From contig CAISOG010000178.1 in the NCBI GenBank assembly GCA_903887035.1, forward strand, positions 1 through 6,801: a DNA stretch of 6,801 bases, given 5' to 3'. The notes below the pieces were generated by a model that saw only the letters and a program-made list of their open reading frames with translations, was not told where the DNA came from and ran no database searches. The stretch is from an uncultured Holosporaceae bacterium. GTDB lineage: Bacteria; Pseudomonadota; Alphaproteobacteria; CAISOG01. The stretch's first letter is position 1, and every line of letters begins with the position of its first letter. Made by a program: the position numbers and the translations under genes. This document shows, piece by piece, positions 1-5,541 of this stretch.

Positions 1-1
1 A

Positions 2-35
2 TCTTAGCAGACCGGTGTGGAAAGGGAAGCTAAGA
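2..35. repeat. 7-bp perfect inverted repeat downstream of tRNA-Val
   Basis: The arms TCTTAGC (2-8) and GCTAAGA (29-35) are exact reverse complements separated by 20 bases. The repeat lies about 50 bases downstream of the tRNA on the transcribed (minus) strand, so it could be the stem of a transcript-end hairpin. The window stops one base after the distal arm, so a following T-run cannot be seen. The rest of bases 1-84 is A/T-rich next to the tRNA (61-84) and shows no open frame or promoter I would defend. Confidence 0.35.
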
Positions 36-84
36 CGGGGTGGCACAGGGCGCCAAATCTATTATTCTATAAAAATCAATCACA

Positions 85-161
85 TGGTGGGTGATGAGGG
101 ATTCGAACCCCCGACCCCCTCGGTGTAAACGAGGTGCTCTAACCAGCTGAGCTAATCACCC
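85..161 (-). tRNA. tRNA-Val, anticodon UAC
   Basis: On the minus strand a full cloverleaf can be drawn. The acceptor stem pairs GGGTGAT (161-155) with ATCACCC (95-89), with discriminator A at 88 and an encoded CCA at 87-85. The D arm contains AGCTCAGCTGGTTAGAGC. The anticodon stem CCTCG/CGAGG encloses the loop TTTACAC, giving anticodon TAC at 127-125. The T arm carries the canonical GTTCGAATC. A UAC anticodon reads GUA and, with wobble-base modification, other valine codons. The gene follows hup in the same direction after two hairpins, as is common in Alphaproteobacteria. It probably has its own promoter in 162-192, but none is clear. Confidence 0.97.
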
Positions 162-192
162 ATGCGCGATTATTGCCGATTTCGATCCATAA

Positions 193-262
193 GGCTAGGG
201 GGGTGTTGGCCAATCCGACCAACAAAAAGGCCAAGGAAGTCGCCTTAGCAACCCCCCTGGCC
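193..262. repeat. 12-bp inverted repeat with G6/C6 core, hup to tRNA-Val gap
   Basis: The arm GGCTAGGGGGGT (193-204) pairs with ACCCCCCTGGCC (251-262), with one G-T wobble. The 46-base interior contains further complementary pieces: GTTGG (205-209) with CCAAC (219-223), and TTGGCC (206-211) with GGCCAA (229-234). Several folds are therefore mutually exclusive. One of them, using 229-236 and 255-262, is followed by a T-run on the minus strand and is listed separately as a terminator. The region is non-coding. The arrangement could also be a degenerate palindromic element, but no second copy is present in this window. Confidence 0.6.
224..262 (-). terminator. Candidate Rho-independent terminator after hup (distal hairpin)
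   Basis: Read on the minus strand, GGCCAGGG (262-255) can pair with CCTTGGCC (236-229), giving eight pairs with one G-U, around an 18-base loop. TTTTT (228-224) follows at once. A GC-rich stem directly followed by U5 is the standard intrinsic-terminator layout. It would end the hup transcript before tRNA-Val. It competes with the longer G6/C6 stem that shares the 251-262 arm, so which fold wins in the RNA is uncertain. Confidence 0.55.
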
Positions 263-310
263 AAAATGTTGGGGCAACCCCATGACCAACGCCATGTCGG
301 ATTGCCCCAA
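263..310 (-). terminator. Candidate hup terminator (proximal hairpin)
   Basis: On the minus strand TTGGGGCAA (310-302) and TTGCCCCAA (277-269) form a perfect 9-bp inverted repeat around a 24-base loop. It begins 14 bases past the hup stop codon and is followed by CATTTT (268-263). The U-tract is short and the loop long, so this may be a weak terminator backed up by the distal hairpin, or an RNA 3'-end stabilising stem. Confidence 0.5.
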
Positions 311-324
311 AGCCATCAAAGTTT

Positions 325-600
325 TTAGCTGGCCACGGCATCCTTCAACGCGGTGTGGGGCTTAAATTTCGGCAATTTTGACGCTGGAATATTGATTTTC
401 GCACCGGTTTGAGGGTTGCGGCCTTCTTTGGCGGCACGATCGGCAACCGTGAAGGTACCAAAGCCAATCAAGCGAACTTCATCACCTGATTTCAATGCGC
501 CCTCAACACATTCCAGAACGCAATCAACAATTTTGCCAGTTTCGGTTTTGGAAACACCGGTTTTTTCGGCAACTTGAGCGATTAGATCACTTTTGTTCAC
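325..600 (-). CDS. hup: HU-family DNA-binding protein
   Basis: This is a 91-residue nucleoid protein of the HU/IHF family, close to the usual 90. HU binds DNA non-specifically as a dimer, bends and compacts it, and supports replication, recombination and transcription. The two N-terminal helices cover about residues 3-38. The family signature GFGTF (46-50) through GRNPQTG (60-66) is intact, with the DNA-intercalating proline at 63. It continues into the beta arm and basic end KFKPHTALKDAV. The start is GTG (600-598): it gives the conserved MNKSDLI N-terminus and has AAAGGG (613-608) seven bases upstream. HU rather than IHF is inferred from the MNKSDLI start and the lack of IHF-specific features. 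Cysteines at 27 and 31, one helical turn apart, are uncommon in HU. The gene lies downstream of lon, as in many proteobacteria, and is followed by two hairpins. Confidence 0.96.
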   Translation of the reverse strand: MNKSDLIAQVAEKTGVSKTETGKIVDCVLECVEGALKSGDEVRLIGFGTFTVADRAAKEGRNPQTGAKINIPASKLPKFKPHTALKDAVAS

Positions 601-613
601 TATCTTACCCTTT
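601..613 (-). promoter_or_regulatory. Ribosome binding site setting the GTG start of hup
   Basis: AAAGGG at 613-608 on the minus strand lies seven bases upstream of the GTG codon at 600-598. No in-frame ATG near this site gives the conserved HU N-terminus, so the pairing of this site with GTG decides the start. Confidence 0.7.
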
Positions 614-691
614 CAACACTAACAGTTTGGTTGCCTATACGGAATGTCTAGGCTGCCTTGGTTTTACCATGATTGAGCCCAGGAAAAAAGC

Positions 692-733
692 AAAAAAAAG
701 CCTGAAACCTTAGAAATATCGCGCCTCTCAGGC
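692..733 (-). terminator. Candidate Rho-independent terminator between lon and hup
   Basis: On the minus strand GCCTGA (733-728) pairs with TCAGGC (705-700) across a 22-base loop, and an uninterrupted run of eight T (699-692) follows, then GC and six more T (689-684). This is the best placed stop signal for the tig-clpP-clpX-lon transcript, about 90 bases past the lon stop codon. The stem is only 6 bp with a large loop. Its first arm is also the second arm of an upstream hairpin, so formation may be conditional. Confidence 0.5.
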
Positions 734-761
734 AATTGGGGGCATTTGCCTGGCCTTTTTT
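729..761 (+). terminator. Hairpin with T6 on the plus strand, overlapping the lon terminator
   Basis: CAGGCAA (729-735) and TTGCCTG (746-752) form a perfect 7-bp stem with a 10-base loop. Read on the plus strand, the stem is followed by GCC and TTTTTT (756-761), which looks like an intrinsic terminator facing lon. No plus-strand gene precedes it in the window. It would either block antisense transcription into lon or simply be the upstream hairpin of the minus-strand RNA, where it would compete with the lon terminator. Confidence 0.35.
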
Positions 762-770
762 ATAAAAAAG
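755..770. repeat. 16-bp perfect A/T-rich palindrome
   Basis: CTTTTTTATAAAAAAG is identical on both strands. It sits between the lon stop codon and the terminator hairpins. On the minus strand it supplies an A-tract before the hairpin and on the plus strand a T-tract after it, as in bidirectional terminators. It could also be a protein-binding or bent-DNA site, for which there is no direct evidence. Confidence 0.5.
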
Positions 771-820
771 CAAATAATATTAGTGTTATCCGTCTATTTC
801 ACGGGTGCCTGCCCCCTTGC

Positions 821-3256
821 CTAATGCGGCAGAATGGTTTGCGCCCCGTCCACCACCGGCTGTTTGGCACCCACGGGCGCGGCCTTAACCGCAAAACTAT
901 CCTCCTCCGGGAACACCACGGGCGTCAACGGCTGCGATAACGCAATCGCCAGCGCCTGATCGGCGGTTGCCACCGGAATAATGGTCAGGCCTTTTTTGAC
1001 GTTGTCGGGAATCTCCTCAAGATCCTTTTCGTTCTCCTGCGGAATCAGCACGGTTTTGATGCCCGCCCGCAATGCCGCCAGCAGCTTTTCCTTCAGCCCA
1101 CCGATGGGCAACACCCGCCCGCGCAGGGTAATCTCCCCCGTCATCGCCACGTCGCGCCGAACCGGCACGCCCGTCAACACCGAAACGATGCTGATCATAA
1201 TGGCAACCCCCGCCGATGGCCCATCCTTTGGTGTTGCGCCCTCGGGCACATGCACATGGATGTCGCGTTTTTCAAAAATTTTGGGGTTGATGCCATACAG
1301 CGCGCTGCGAGACCGCACAAAGCTGTCGGCCGCGCTGACCGACTCCTGCATCACCTCGCCCAGCTTGCCGGTGCATTTAATCTTACCAGAACCAGGAACC
1401 GTCACCGATTCAATCTGCAGAATGTCGCCGCCCGCCTCTGTCCAGGCTAAGCCCGTGGTGACCCCCACGCTGTCCTCTGTTTCGACTTCGCCATAGCGAA
1501 AACGGGGAACGCCCGCGTATTTGTTGAGGGTTTTGGCCGAGGCCACAACCTTTTTCTTGGCTTTCTCCAAAATTTCCTTGACCGATTTGCGGCACAGATT
1601 GGCGATTTCGCGCTCCAAATTCCGCACGCCCGCCTCACGGGTATAGGTGCGAATCAGCTTGCGCATGGCATCGTCGGTGATGACCAGCTCATCATCCTTC
1701 AGACCGGCGGCCTCCATCTGTTTGGGAATCAGGTGCCGACGGGAAATTTCCAGCTTTTCATCCTCGGTATAGCCAGGAATGCGGATAATCTCCATTCTGT
1801 CCAACAGTGGTTGCGGCATGTTCAGGGTGTTGGCGGTCGCGATAAACATCACATCCGACAGATCGTAATCCACCTCTAAATAGTGATCGTTAAAGGTGTT
1901 GTTTTGTTCGGGATCCAAAACCTCCAACAGCGCGCTGGAGGGATCGCCGCGCCAATCCTGACCCAGCTTATCGATTTCATCCAACAAGAACAGCGGGTTG
2001 TTGGTTTTGGCTTTTTTCATCGACTGCACAATTTTGCCCGGCATGGATCCGATGTAGGTGCGGCGGTGCCCCCGAATCTCCGCCTCATCCCGCACACCGC
2101 CCAGCGATAAGCGCACAAAGGTACGCCCCGTAGCCTGAGCGATGGATTTGCCGAGCGAGGTTTTCCCAACCCCGGGCGGCCCCACCAAACACAGGATCGA
2201 TCCCTTCATTTTGCCAACCCGTTGCTGAACTGCCAGGAACTCCAGAATGCGATCCTTAACCTTTTCCAGGCCGTAATGATCGGTATCCATCACCACCTTA
2301 GCCTGACGAATGTCATGTTTCAGCTTGCTGCGCTTGCCCCAGGGCAGCGATAGAATCCAATCCAAATAGTTGCGCACCACCGTTGCCTCAGCCGACATCG
2401 GACTCATGTTTTTCAGCTTTTTTAGCTCAGCGCGACATTTGGTCTTCGCCTCCTTACTCAGCTTTAGCGTCTCAATTTTCTTTTCCAACTCGGCGGTTTC
2501 ATCACGCCCATCCTCACCATCGCCCAATTCTTTCTGAATCGCCTTAAGCTGTTCATTCAGATAGTACTCGCGCTGGGTTTTTTCCATCTGGCGTTTGACG
2601 CGGCTGCGGATGCGTTTTTCGACCTGCAGCACCCCAATCTCCCCCTCCATCAGGGCAAAGACTTTTTCCAGGCGATCTTGAACCGTGGCAATTTCCAACA
2701 GATCCTGCTTGTCAGGAATTTTGAGGGTCAGGTAGGAGGCGACGGTGTCCGACAGCTGCGCGGCATCCTCAATCTGATTAACGCTGGTCAGCACCTCTGG
2801 CGGCACCTTTTTGTTCAGCTTGATATATTGTTCAAACTGGGCAACCACCGCCCGACACAGCGGTTGCAGATCGCCATGTTCATCAGCGTTTTCATGAAAG
2901 GCCGCCACCCGTGCCTTGTAGTACGGATCCTCCTCAAAAATTTCCAGAACACGCACCCGCGGGCCACCCTCAACCAACACTTTAACCGTGCCATCGGGCA
3001 GCTTCAGCAGTTGCAGCACCGTGCCAAGTGTGCCAACGCGATAAATGTTGTTGACCTGCGGCTCATCATCCTTGGCGTCCTTTTGGGTTACCAGCAGGAT
3101 TTTTTGGTTGTCACGCACCACCTCATCCAGGGCGCGTATCGATTTTTCGCGGCCAACGAAAAGTGGCACAATCATGTGCGGGAACACCACGATATCGCGG
3201 AGCGGCAAAACCGGATACAGCGAGGTAAAATCTACGGCTTCTAGCATTTCAGTCAT
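821..3256 (-). CDS. lon: ATP-dependent protease Lon (LonA type, EC 3.4.21.53)
   Basis: Lon is a homohexameric cytoplasmic protease that unfolds and degrades misfolded and short-lived regulatory proteins. The product has 811 residues, a little longer than the usual 780-810 because of the C-terminal tail. The N-terminal substrate-recognition domain spans about 10-205 (starting near YPVLPLRDIVVFP), followed by a charged helical linker at about 205-275. The AAA+ module has Walker A GPPGVGKT (359-366) and Walker B LFLLDEID (422-429). The protease domain has the catalytic serine in PKDGPSAG (S681) and lysine in GGLKEK (K724), at the family spacing of 43. The last ~40 residues (SQPLTPVV to ILPH) are low-complexity and unconserved. 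The ATG at 3256 is chosen because AGGAG precedes it by six bases. An in-frame TTG 15 bases further upstream overlaps that site. It lies 132 bp downstream of clpX with its own promoter candidate. Confidence 0.98.
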   Translation of the reverse strand: MTEMLEAVDFTSLYPVLPLRDIVVFPHMIVPLFVGREKSIRALDEVVRDNQKILLVTQKDAKDDEPQVNNIYRVGTLGTVLQLLKLPDGTVKVLVEGGPRVRVLEIFEEDPYYKARVAAFHENADEHGDLQPLCRAVVAQFEQYIKLNKKVPPEVLTSVNQIEDAAQLSDTVASYLTLKIPDKQDLLEIATVQDRLEKVFALMEGEIGVLQVEKRIRSRVKRQMEKTQREYYLNEQLKAIQKELGDGEDGRDETAELEKKIETLKLSKEAKTKCRAELKKLKNMSPMSAEATVVRNYLDWILSLPWGKRSKLKHDIRQAKVVMDTDHYGLEKVKDRILEFLAVQQRVGKMKGSILCLVGPPGVGKTSLGKSIAQATGRTFVRLSLGGVRDEAEIRGHRRTYIGSMPGKIVQSMKKAKTNNPLFLLDEIDKLGQDWRGDPSSALLEVLDPEQNNTFNDHYLEVDYDLSDVMFIATANTLNMPQPLLDRMEIIRIPGYTEDEKLEISRRHLIPKQMEAAGLKDDELVITDDAMRKLIRTYTREAGVRNLEREIANLCRKSVKEILEKAKKKVVASAKTLNKYAGVPRFRYGEVETEDSVGVTTGLAWTEAGGDILQIESVTVPGSGKIKCTGKLGEVMQESVSAADSFVRSRSALYGINPKIFEKRDIHVHVPEGATPKDGPSAGVAIMISIVSVLTGVPVRRDVAMTGEITLRGRVLPIGGLKEKLLAALRAGIKTVLIPQENEKDLEEIPDNVKKGLTIIPVATADQALAIALSQPLTPVVFPEEDSFAVKAAPVGAKQPVVDGAQTILPH

Positions 3257-3262
3257 GGTTTT

Positions 3263-3267
3263 CTCCT
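3263..3267 (-). promoter_or_regulatory. Ribosome binding site setting the ATG start of lon
   Basis: AGGAG on the minus strand is separated by AAAACC from the ATG at 3256-3254. The longer reading frame beginning with TTG at 3271 would place this site inside the coding sequence, so the shorter 811-residue protein is the better call. Confidence 0.85.
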
Positions 3268-3316
3268 GCAATTACCAACTTCAGGGAAAACACCCCCCCT
3301 GCCAGTCTATACCAAT

Positions 3317-3347
3317 CCAGATAGGTAGCGAACAGCGAACTTTCAAC
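3317..3347 (-). promoter_or_regulatory. Candidate heat-shock (sigma-32-type) promoter for lon
   Basis: On the minus strand GTTGAAA (3347-3341) is followed after 15 bases by CCTATCTGG (3325-3317). These resemble the RpoH -35 element CTTGAAA and the alphaproteobacterial -10 form CYTATNT, at a permitted spacing. Transcription would start near 3310 and give a leader of about 55 bases with the AGGAG site near its end. lon is a classical RpoH target in other proteobacteria. This is a by-eye match, and a housekeeping promoter cannot be excluded. Confidence 0.4.
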
Positions 3348-3388
3348 CCTTGCAGCGCCCTTCTTCAGAAGCGGGACACCAAAAACCC

Positions 3389-4663
3389 TTAGGAGGCTGA
3401 TGGCTGCGCCGGCTCACTCGCCGCGCGTTTGGCCAGGACATGCAGGGGTTTTGCCCCCTCACTGACCACCTCACGGCTGATATGAACTTTTTCCAAATTC
3501 TTTTCGGATGGCAAATCGAACATCGAATCCAACAGTAGACCTTCCAGGATGGAGCGCAAACCCCGCGCGCCCGTCCGGCGGGCAATAGCCTTTTCCGCCA
3601 CCGCCAACAAGGCATCGTCGGAGAATTCCAGATTGACCGATTCCATGTCGAACAGCTTTTGGTACTGCTTCACCAGGGCGTTTTTCGGCTTGGTCAGGAC
3701 ATCCACCAATGCTCGCTCATCCAAATCTTGCAGGGTGGCAATCACGGGCAGACGACCCACAAATTCTGGAATCAAACCGTATTTCAACAGATCTTCAGGC
3801 TCCACCTGCCGCAGCACTTCACCGACGCGACGATCCTCAGGCGATTGCACGGTGGCGCCAAACCCAATCGAGCTGCCCTTGCTGCGTTGGGAGATGATTT
3901 TCTCCAGCCCCGCAAACGCCCCGCCACAAATGAACAGAATGTTGGTGGTATCAACCTGCAAAAACTCCTGCTGAGGATGCTTGCGCCCCCCCTGCGGCGG
4001 GACAGAGGCAACGGTTCCCTCCATGATTTTCAGCAAGGCCTGCTGCACCCCTTCGCCCGACACATCGCGGGTGATGGAGGGGTTGTCAGATTTGCGCGAA
4101 ATTTTGTCGATTTCATCAATATAGACGATACCGCGCTGGGCACGCTCAACATTATAATCGGAGGCCTGCAACAGTTTCAGAATGATGTTCTCAACATCCT
4201 CCCCCACATAACCGGCCTCGGTCAGGGTGGTGGCATCCGACATCGTAAAGGGCACATCCAAAATACGCGCCAGGGTTTGCGCCAACAGGGTTTTACCGCT
4301 ACCGGTTGGCCCAATCAGCAGGATATTCGACTTCGCCAGCTCCACATCGCTGCCCTTAGCGTTTTGCGCAATCCGTTTGTAGTGGTTGTGCACCGCGACC
4401 GACAGGACTTTTTTGGCATGATCCTGGCCAATGACATAGTCATCCAAGGTGCCCTTAATTTCCAGCGGGCTAGGAATCCCCTCCCGCGTTTTGCCCGTCG
4501 TGGTGCGATTTTCCTCACGAATAATATCGTTACACAAATCGACGCATTCATCACAAATAAACACGGTTGGCCCAGCAATCAGCTTTTTGACCTCATGCTG
4601 GCTTTTGCCGCAAAAAGAGCAAAACAGCGTATTTTTGTTATCAGTGCTACCAGCTTTGGCCAT
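3389..4663 (-). CDS. clpX: ATP-dependent Clp protease ATP-binding subunit ClpX
   Basis: ClpX is the hexameric AAA+ unfoldase that recognises tagged or specific substrates and threads them into ClpP. The product has 424 residues, the usual family length. The N-terminal zinc-binding domain has C15-x2-C18 and C37-x2-C40. Walker A is GPTGSGKT (118-125), the substrate-gripping pore loop GYVG is at 151-154, and Walker B is in VYIDEID (180-186). The RKH loop is at 227-229 and the ClpP-docking IGF loop at 266-268. A likely arginine finger lies in EFVGRLP (R304) and sensor 2 in GARGLR (R370). Every functional element is present. The start follows a perfect AAAGGAGG site. clpP lies 167 bp upstream and lon 132 bp downstream. 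The C-terminus (about 412-424, Ala/Ser/Pro-rich) is unremarkable. Confidence 0.99.
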   Translation of the reverse strand: MAKAGSTDNKNTLFCSFCGKSQHEVKKLIAGPTVFICDECVDLCNDIIREENRTTTGKTREGIPSPLEIKGTLDDYVIGQDHAKKVLSVAVHNHYKRIAQNAKGSDVELAKSNILLIGPTGSGKTLLAQTLARILDVPFTMSDATTLTEAGYVGEDVENIILKLLQASDYNVERAQRGIVYIDEIDKISRKSDNPSITRDVSGEGVQQALLKIMEGTVASVPPQGGRKHPQQEFLQVDTTNILFICGGAFAGLEKIISQRSKGSSIGFGATVQSPEDRRVGEVLRQVEPEDLLKYGLIPEFVGRLPVIATLQDLDERALVDVLTKPKNALVKQYQKLFDMESVNLEFSDDALLAVAEKAIARRTGARGLRSILEGLLLDSMFDLPSEKNLEKVHISREVVSEGAKPLHVLAKRAASEPAQPSAS

Positions 4664-4668
4664 GGTGG

Positions 4669-4676
4669 CCTCCTTT
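4669..4676 (-). promoter_or_regulatory. Perfect Shine-Dalgarno site of clpX
   Basis: AAAGGAGG lies five bases (CCACC) upstream of the clpX ATG at 4663-4661. It is the strongest ribosome binding site in the window and implies efficient translation of ClpX independent of clpP coupling. Confidence 0.85.
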
Positions 4677-4752
4677 ATTCATGTGAATCGTCTGAGCAAA
4701 CTTGCCGACAGTTGGTTGGCAAAAACCCTTATTCATAACCAATTCTAGCCCC

Positions 4753-4771
4753 CCTTCTTATTAAGAAAAGG
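4753..4771. repeat. Short imperfect inverted repeat in the clpP-clpX gap
   Basis: CCTTCTT (4753-4759) pairs with AAG and AAGG (4763-4765, 4768-4771) across a 3-base loop with a 2-base bulge. On the minus strand it is followed by a G-run and not by T, so it is unlikely to be an intrinsic terminator. It may be a leader or processing hairpin between clpP and clpX. The rest of the 167-bp gap (4664-4830) shows no open frame and no promoter I would defend. Confidence 0.3.
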
Positions 4772-4830
4772 TTAAAGAAAACCACCCAGGGATGCGCCGC
4801 AACAAGATATTTTGCAGCCCTTCCCCTGGC

Positions 4831-5487
4831 CTAGGCCTTTTTGTCTTTGGTTGCCGCCTTTGGTGCAGGGGTCTGCGCGTCAGGGCGTTTGGCAATAACC
4901 TCATCAATCAGGCCAAATTTCAGGGCTTCAGCGGGAGACATGAATTTGTCACGCTCCAACGCCTGCGACACCACGTCGAATTTTTGCCCCGTATGATCAA
5001 CATAGATCTGGGTCAATCTTTCGCGCAGCAGCAGGATTTCGCGCGCCTGAATTTCAATATCGGTTGCCTGCCCCTGCGCCCCGCCCGAAGGCTGGTGAAT
5101 CATAATCCGCGCATTGGGAAGGGCGAAGCGTTTGCCCTTTTCACCCGCGGTCAGCAGCAGGGATCCCATGCTGCAAGCCTGCCCCATGCACACCGTCGCC
5201 ACAGGGCATTTGATGTATTGCATGGTGTCATAGATGGCCAGACCAGAGGTTACCACCCCACCTGGCGAATTGATGTAGAAAAAGATTTCCTTGTTAGGAT
5301 TTTCAGATTCCAAAAACAACAGCTGGGCACACACCACGGATGACACCGCGTCATTTACTGGCCCCACCAAAAAGATGATGCGTTCCTTTAACAGGCGGGA
5401 ATAGATATCAAAAGACCGCTCCCCCCGCGCTGTTTGCTCAATAACTATGGGAATAAGAGAGCTCATATGAGTATCAATCAGGTTCAT
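4831..5487 (-). CDS. clpP: ATP-dependent Clp protease proteolytic subunit ClpP (EC 3.4.21.92)
   Basis: ClpP is the serine peptidase that forms a two-ring 14-mer chamber and degrades proteins fed in by ClpX or ClpA. The product has 218 residues, slightly over the usual 195-210. The catalytic triad is complete: S106 in GQACSMG, H131 in MIHQPSGG, and D180 in ALERDKF, at the family spacings of 25 and 49. The hallmark NSPGG (73-77) and the N-terminal SLIPIVIEQTARGERSFDIYSR block are intact. The start ATG has AAGGA (5497-5493) five bases upstream. A second in-frame Met at position 8 lacks such a site. A short N-terminal propeptide may be removed, but its cut site is not evident. The last ~18 residues are Ala/Lys/Pro-rich. 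It is separated from tig by 54 bp with no terminator, so co-transcription is likely. Confidence 0.99.
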   Translation of the reverse strand: MNLIDTHMSSLIPIVIEQTARGERSFDIYSRLLKERIIFLVGPVNDAVSSVVCAQLLFLESENPNKEIFFYINSPGGVVTSGLAIYDTMQYIKCPVATVCMGQACSMGSLLLTAGEKGKRFALPNARIMIHQPSGGAQGQATDIEIQAREILLLRERLTQIYVDHTGQKFDVVSQALERDKFMSPAEALKFGLIDEVIAKRPDAQTPAPKAATKDKKA

Positions 5488-5492
5488 GGTAT

Positions 5493-5497
5493 TCCTT
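5493..5497 (-). promoter_or_regulatory. Ribosome binding site of clpP
   Basis: AAGGA precedes the ATG at 5487-5485 by five bases and decides between the first Met and the internal Met at codon 8. The rest of the 54-bp tig-clpP gap has no hairpin or clear promoter. Confidence 0.75.
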
Positions 5498-5541
5498 AGC
5501 CTTTAACCGGGAATGAAACGAAAAAGAGAAATTGACGAACG

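Noticed and set aside
614..690. Sigma-70-type promoter for hup (TAGACA at about 645-650, TATAGG nearby)
   Set aside because: No pair of -35 and -10 boxes occurs at acceptable spacing. T-rich sequence upstream is suggestive only.
2678..3244. Plus-strand open frame of 188 codons opposite the lon N-terminal region
   Set aside because: It is antisense to a well conserved domain, the protein is unrecognisable, and no convincing ribosome binding site was seen.
3257..3271. Alternative TTG start giving an 816-residue Lon
   Set aside because: The extra five codons contain the AGGAG site that serves the ATG at 3256. No comparable site was used to support the TTG.
3293..3299. Recurring G6-G7 runs on the transcript strand in several gaps (198-203 region, 3293-3299, 4749-4754) as phase-variable tracts
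   Set aside because: Similar runs also occur inside clpX coding sequence (3986-3992), and housekeeping genes are unlikely targets of phase variation. Probably compositional.
3659..4738. Plus-strand open frame of 359 codons opposite clpX
   Set aside because: It lies antisense over a fully intact clpX, its translation has no recognisable domain, and it extends through the clpX start by chance. It is a shadow of clpX codon usage.
4792..5343. Plus-strand open frame of 183 codons opposite clpP
   Set aside because: It is entirely antisense to conserved clpP codons and has no domain features, so it is a shadow frame.
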